Assembly (NCBI GenBank): GCA_023129355.1
Contig: JAGMCC010000007.1
Span: forward strand, 1 to 15,625
DNA: 15,625 bases
Reading direction: 5' to 3'
Origin: Dehalococcoidia bacterium
Lineage (GTDB): Bacteria > Chloroflexota > Dehalococcoidia > E44-bin15
Shown here one piece after another: positions 13,295 through 15,625 of this stretch. Below the pieces are notes generated by a model. That model was not told the origin of the DNA, did no database searches, and worked only from the letters and a program-made list of their open reading frames with translations. The translations under genes were made by a program, and so were the position numbers. Positions within the stretch are counted from its first letter, which is position 1. The number at the start of each line of letters is the position of its first letter.

Positions 13295-14389
13295 ATGCTT
13301 ACCAAATATGACGAGATGATGTGCCACCAGATCGTGTCCACCTTCGACCAGGTCGACACCAGCGCCCGAGAATGGACAGAGAGGATTTGGTTTAGCGCCC
13401 ACGATACTTCAGGTAAGTTCCATCTCGTTTCTGGCTTCGGCTATTACCCTAATCGTAATATCATGGATGCCTTCACATGCTTCGCCATTGAGGGCAAGAC
13501 ACAATACGCTGTCAGGGCCTCCCGCGAGCTCCGTCCCGCAATCGATGAGGTTAAGGTCGGCCCCTTCTCTTACCAGGTGGTCGAAGCACTAAAGAAGGTG
13601 CGATGTGCCCTGGATGAGAACGAGCACGGCCTCAGCTACGAAATAGAGTTTGAAGGTAACATGCCTCCCCACGAGGAGGAACCGCAGTCCGCCCTGAGTC
13701 GGGGCAGGGTGCTAGAGAACATAGTACGCTACGTGCAGGTGGGCAAGCCCACCGGGTGGATAAAAGCTGAAGGTAAGACCTACCAAATTAACAAGGATGA
13801 ATGGCGGGCGGAGCGGGATCATTCATGGGGGATCAGGCGAGGTGGTGGTGTGCCGGAAACCGGGGTGCAGCCCGGTGAGATCCCCACCGGGTACCTGTTC
13901 AGCTTCGGCATCATGCAGTTCGACAAATGGGGCGCCACATACCATATAAGAGAGGACTGGGAGGGAAGACCGCTTCATTTCAGCGGCGGAGTGTTTTATC
14001 CCTATGGAAGCCATAAAGAGGAGCTCAAGCTGGCGAGCGTGGCGCACGATTTCCAGTTCCGCCACGACATCCGGCAGATGAAGTCAGGACAGTTGGTCTT
14101 CAACGCCGTTGACGGTTCCAAGATCGAGGTATCCATGCGTCCCCTGAGTGTCTGCTACTTGAGGGCTGGAGGATACTTCGGCTACCAGGGGTTCACCCAC
14201 GGTCTATGGATGGACCATTATTTTATAGACAGCCTCAAGGTGGACCTCACCGATAACGATGCGGTAAAGGGGGTCTCCTTCCTCGATGACGTGATGTGCG
14301 AGATGCGCTGTGGCAACGAGGTTGGCTACGGGATCATCGAGCTGGTGATCGTGGGTAAGTTTCCCAAGTACGGCTACCAGGGCTATTAG
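13295..14389 (+). CDS. DUF7065/DUF7064 (AttH/CrtC-like lipocalin-type) protein
   Basis: A 364-residue protein starting at ATG 13295 with AGGAG (13282-13286) 8 nt upstream. It resembles uncharacterised two-domain proteins annotated DUF7065 (N-terminal half) and DUF7064 (C-terminal half), related in fold to the lipocalin-like AttH/CrtC hydroxyneurosporene synthase group. Visible landmarks are HQIVSTFDQV (11-20), GYYPNRNIMDAF (49-60), YEIEFEGNMPPHEEEP (115-130), the charged ERDHSWGIR motif (173-181), QFDKWGATYHI (208-218) and NEVGYGIIE (341-349). There is no signal peptide, so it is probably cytoplasmic. Its chemistry is unknown; CrtC relatives hydrate C=C bonds, and others may only bind hydrophobic ligands. 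It is followed after 22 nt by a clear paralogue. Confidence 0.72.
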   Translation: MLTKYDEMMCHQIVSTFDQVDTSAREWTERIWFSAHDTSGKFHLVSGFGYYPNRNIMDAFTCFAIEGKTQYAVRASRELRPAIDEVKVGPFSYQVVEALKKVRCALDENEHGLSYEIEFEGNMPPHEEEPQSALSRGRVLENIVRYVQVGKPTGWIKAEGKTYQINKDEWRAERDHSWGIRRGGGVPETGVQPGEIPTGYLFSFGIMQFDKWGATYHIREDWEGRPLHFSGGVFYPYGSHKEELKLASVAHDFQFRHDIRQMKSGQLVFNAVDGSKIEVSMRPLSVCYLRAGGYFGYQGFTHGLWMDHYFIDSLKVDLTDNDAVKGVSFLDDVMCEMRCGNEVGYGIIELVIVGKFPKYGYQGY

Positions 14390-14411
14390 AAAATGAGAAG
14401 CGTGGGTACTC

Positions 14412-15503
14412 ATGCTTACTAAATTTGATGAGTTTCACTGCCATCAGATCGTTAACACCTTCGACCATGTGGTGGACAGCGACCGGCAATGGACAGAGAA
14501 GTTCTGGTGCAACGTTCACGATATTACAGGAGAGCTGGTTTTAGCCACCGGTTTTGGCGTATATCCCAACCGCAATGTCATGGACGGCTATGGTTGCGTC
14601 AACGTTAATAACAAGACCCAGTATAATATGAGGCTATCAAGGGAGTTCAGACCGCAGATCGAGGACCTGAAGATTGGCCCCCTCTCCTGGGAGGTAATCG
14701 AGGGGCTCAAGAGGATACGCCTTACCCTGGGCGATAACGAATATGGAATCAGCTATGAGCTGGAGTTTACAGGACGGATGCCCGCCCACGAGGAGATCCC
14801 TCAGGTGCGCCGTGACAAAGGCCGTATCTTTATGAACACATGTCGTATGGCTCAACTTGGCAGGGCCAAGGGCTGGGTGAAGGTGGACGGGAAGACCTAC
14901 AATGTTGATGAGAACTCGTGGCGGGCTCAAAGAGACCATTCATGGGGTATCAGGATGGGAGTGGGTGCTCCCGAAACAGGGGTGCAGTCACCGGATATAT
15001 CCTTCTTTGCCAACATGATGATCAACTGGTTTACCGCCCAATTCGATAAATGGGGCGTACACTACTACCTCCTGGAGAAAGCTGACGGCACGGTGGAATA
15101 TCTATCAGGAGCTCTGGTTCGTGGTTTCGAGGATGACAGGGAGGCAATCCCTGTTGTAGCTGTAGATCACGATTTTAAGTACCACCCCAATAGCGGGAGG
15201 ATGAAATCGGGCAGGGTGGTCTTGACCGCCGCCGATGGCTCCAAGACAGAGCTCTCTATTCGGCAACTGACAACCATGTACCTTATGGGTGGGGGCTACA
15301 TCGGCTACAATGGCTTCTACCACGGCATCTGGATGGGTCCCTACTGGACCGATGGAGAGAAGTGGGATGTCAGTGACATCGATGTCGCTAACAAGGTCCA
15401 TGGCCTGGACGATACCGTGTGCGAGTATCGCTGCGGCGACGAGGTGGGTTACGGCATTATCGAGAACCTTATCCTTGGCTCGTTTCCCAAGTATGGATTT
15501 TAA
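14412..15503 (+). CDS. DUF7065/DUF7064 (AttH/CrtC-like lipocalin-type) protein, second copy
   Basis: A 363-residue paralogue of the upstream gene, collinear over its whole length and almost identical in size. ATG 14412 is chosen because the N-terminus (MLTKFDEFHCHQIVNTFDHV) matches the neighbour from residue 1. The ribosome-binding site is weak (purine-rich GAGAAGCGTGGG), so translation may be coupled to the upstream gene. It shares YPNRNVMDGY (51-60), LEFTGRMPAHEE (117-128), QRDHSWGIR (173-181), FDKWGVHYYL (211-220) and DEVGYGIIE (343-351). The best conserved blocks, RDHSWGIR and VGYGIIE, are likely structural or binding-site elements. The most variable stretch between the two copies is about residues 193-207 and 220-250, where ligand specificity could differ. 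The function is not known. Confidence 0.72.
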   Translation: MLTKFDEFHCHQIVNTFDHVVDSDRQWTEKFWCNVHDITGELVLATGFGVYPNRNVMDGYGCVNVNNKTQYNMRLSREFRPQIEDLKIGPLSWEVIEGLKRIRLTLGDNEYGISYELEFTGRMPAHEEIPQVRRDKGRIFMNTCRMAQLGRAKGWVKVDGKTYNVDENSWRAQRDHSWGIRMGVGAPETGVQSPDISFFANMMINWFTAQFDKWGVHYYLLEKADGTVEYLSGALVRGFEDDREAIPVVAVDHDFKYHPNSGRMKSGRVVLTAADGSKTELSIRQLTTMYLMGGGYIGYNGFYHGIWMGPYWTDGEKWDVSDIDVANKVHGLDDTVCEYRCGDEVGYGIIENLILGSFPKYGF

Positions 15504-15537
15504 CCTGTACTCTATGGTAATAAATTGGAGGTAAACC

Positions 15538-15625
15538 ATGTATGCACGGCAGATTGACCTGGCAGACATGCAGTCAAGGCTTACCACGTGGTTGCGAAGT
15601 AAAATGCCCCAGGCCCAGAACCTGT
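15538..15625 (+). CDS. Probable phosphotransferase (APH-like) family protein, 3' end missing
   Basis: Only the first 29 codons are in the window. ATG 15538 has a strong GGAGGT site (15527-15532) 5 nt upstream and lies 34 nt after the previous stop. The visible residues (MYARQIDLADMQSRLTTWLR, then SKMPQAQNL) resemble the N-terminus of aminoglycoside-phosphotransferase-like proteins, where a helix of the L..WL...P.A..L type precedes the kinase fold. Such proteins often sit beside acyl-CoA catabolic genes. No catalytic motif is within the window, so the call is tentative. Confidence 0.5.
   Translation, partial: MYARQIDLADMQSRLTTWLRSKMPQAQNL

Overview
The window is a bacterial catabolic gene cluster with every gene on the + strand: 14 protein-coding genes, the first and last cut by the window edges. 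No tRNA, rRNA, CRISPR array or insertion sequence is visible. GC content looks moderate to high by eye, Arg AGG and Ile ATA codons are common, and Shine-Dalgarno sites (AGGAGG type) are strong. The gene content (phytoene-desaturase-like flavoproteins, SCP-x-type thiolases with DUF35 partners, class III CoA-transferases, DUF7064/7065 proteins, an APH-like kinase) would suit an uncultured Chloroflexota (Dehalococcoidia-like) or Desulfobacterota lineage. That placement is inference; no marker gene is present.

Layout. (1) 1-5189: three FAD/NAD(P)-dependent oxidoreductases of the phytoene desaturase/PYROXD2 type. The first and third are close paralogues and flank a more divergent one. A promoter-like site precedes the second gene. 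(2) 5190-12081: a tightly packed run likely to be one operon. It begins with an AT-rich promoter carrying a perfect 9-bp-arm dyad, then encodes a crotonase, two thiolase-like proteins, two DUF35 zinc-ribbon/OB-fold proteins and two class III CoA-transferases. (3) 12082-13053: a spacer with small inverted repeats and an SDR dehydrogenase. (4) 13054-15625: a spacer with a hairpin, a short dyad and a promoter-like site, then two paralogous DUF7065/DUF7064 (lipocalin-like) proteins and the start of a probable phosphotransferase-family protein.

How it may work. The CoA-transferases would activate a carboxylic acid, the flavoproteins and the SDR would carry out redox steps, the crotonase would hydrate or hydrolyse, and the thiolase-like/DUF35 proteins would cleave a C-C bond. 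The inventory (two CoA-transferase subunits, hydratase, SDR, thiolase plus DUF35) resembles the bbs (benzylsuccinate) beta-oxidation module and the steroid side-chain Ltp2/ChsH2 aldolase system. No acyl-CoA dehydrogenase is visible.

The strongest signals of something unusual are these: nearly every family is present as an adjacent pair; both thiolase-like proteins appear to lack the canonical nucleophilic Cys and the His of the GHP motif; and the crotonase keeps only the first of the two catalytic Glu residues. The substrate cannot be named from sequence alone; a hydrophobic polycyclic, aromatic or isoprenoid acid is a reasonable guess.
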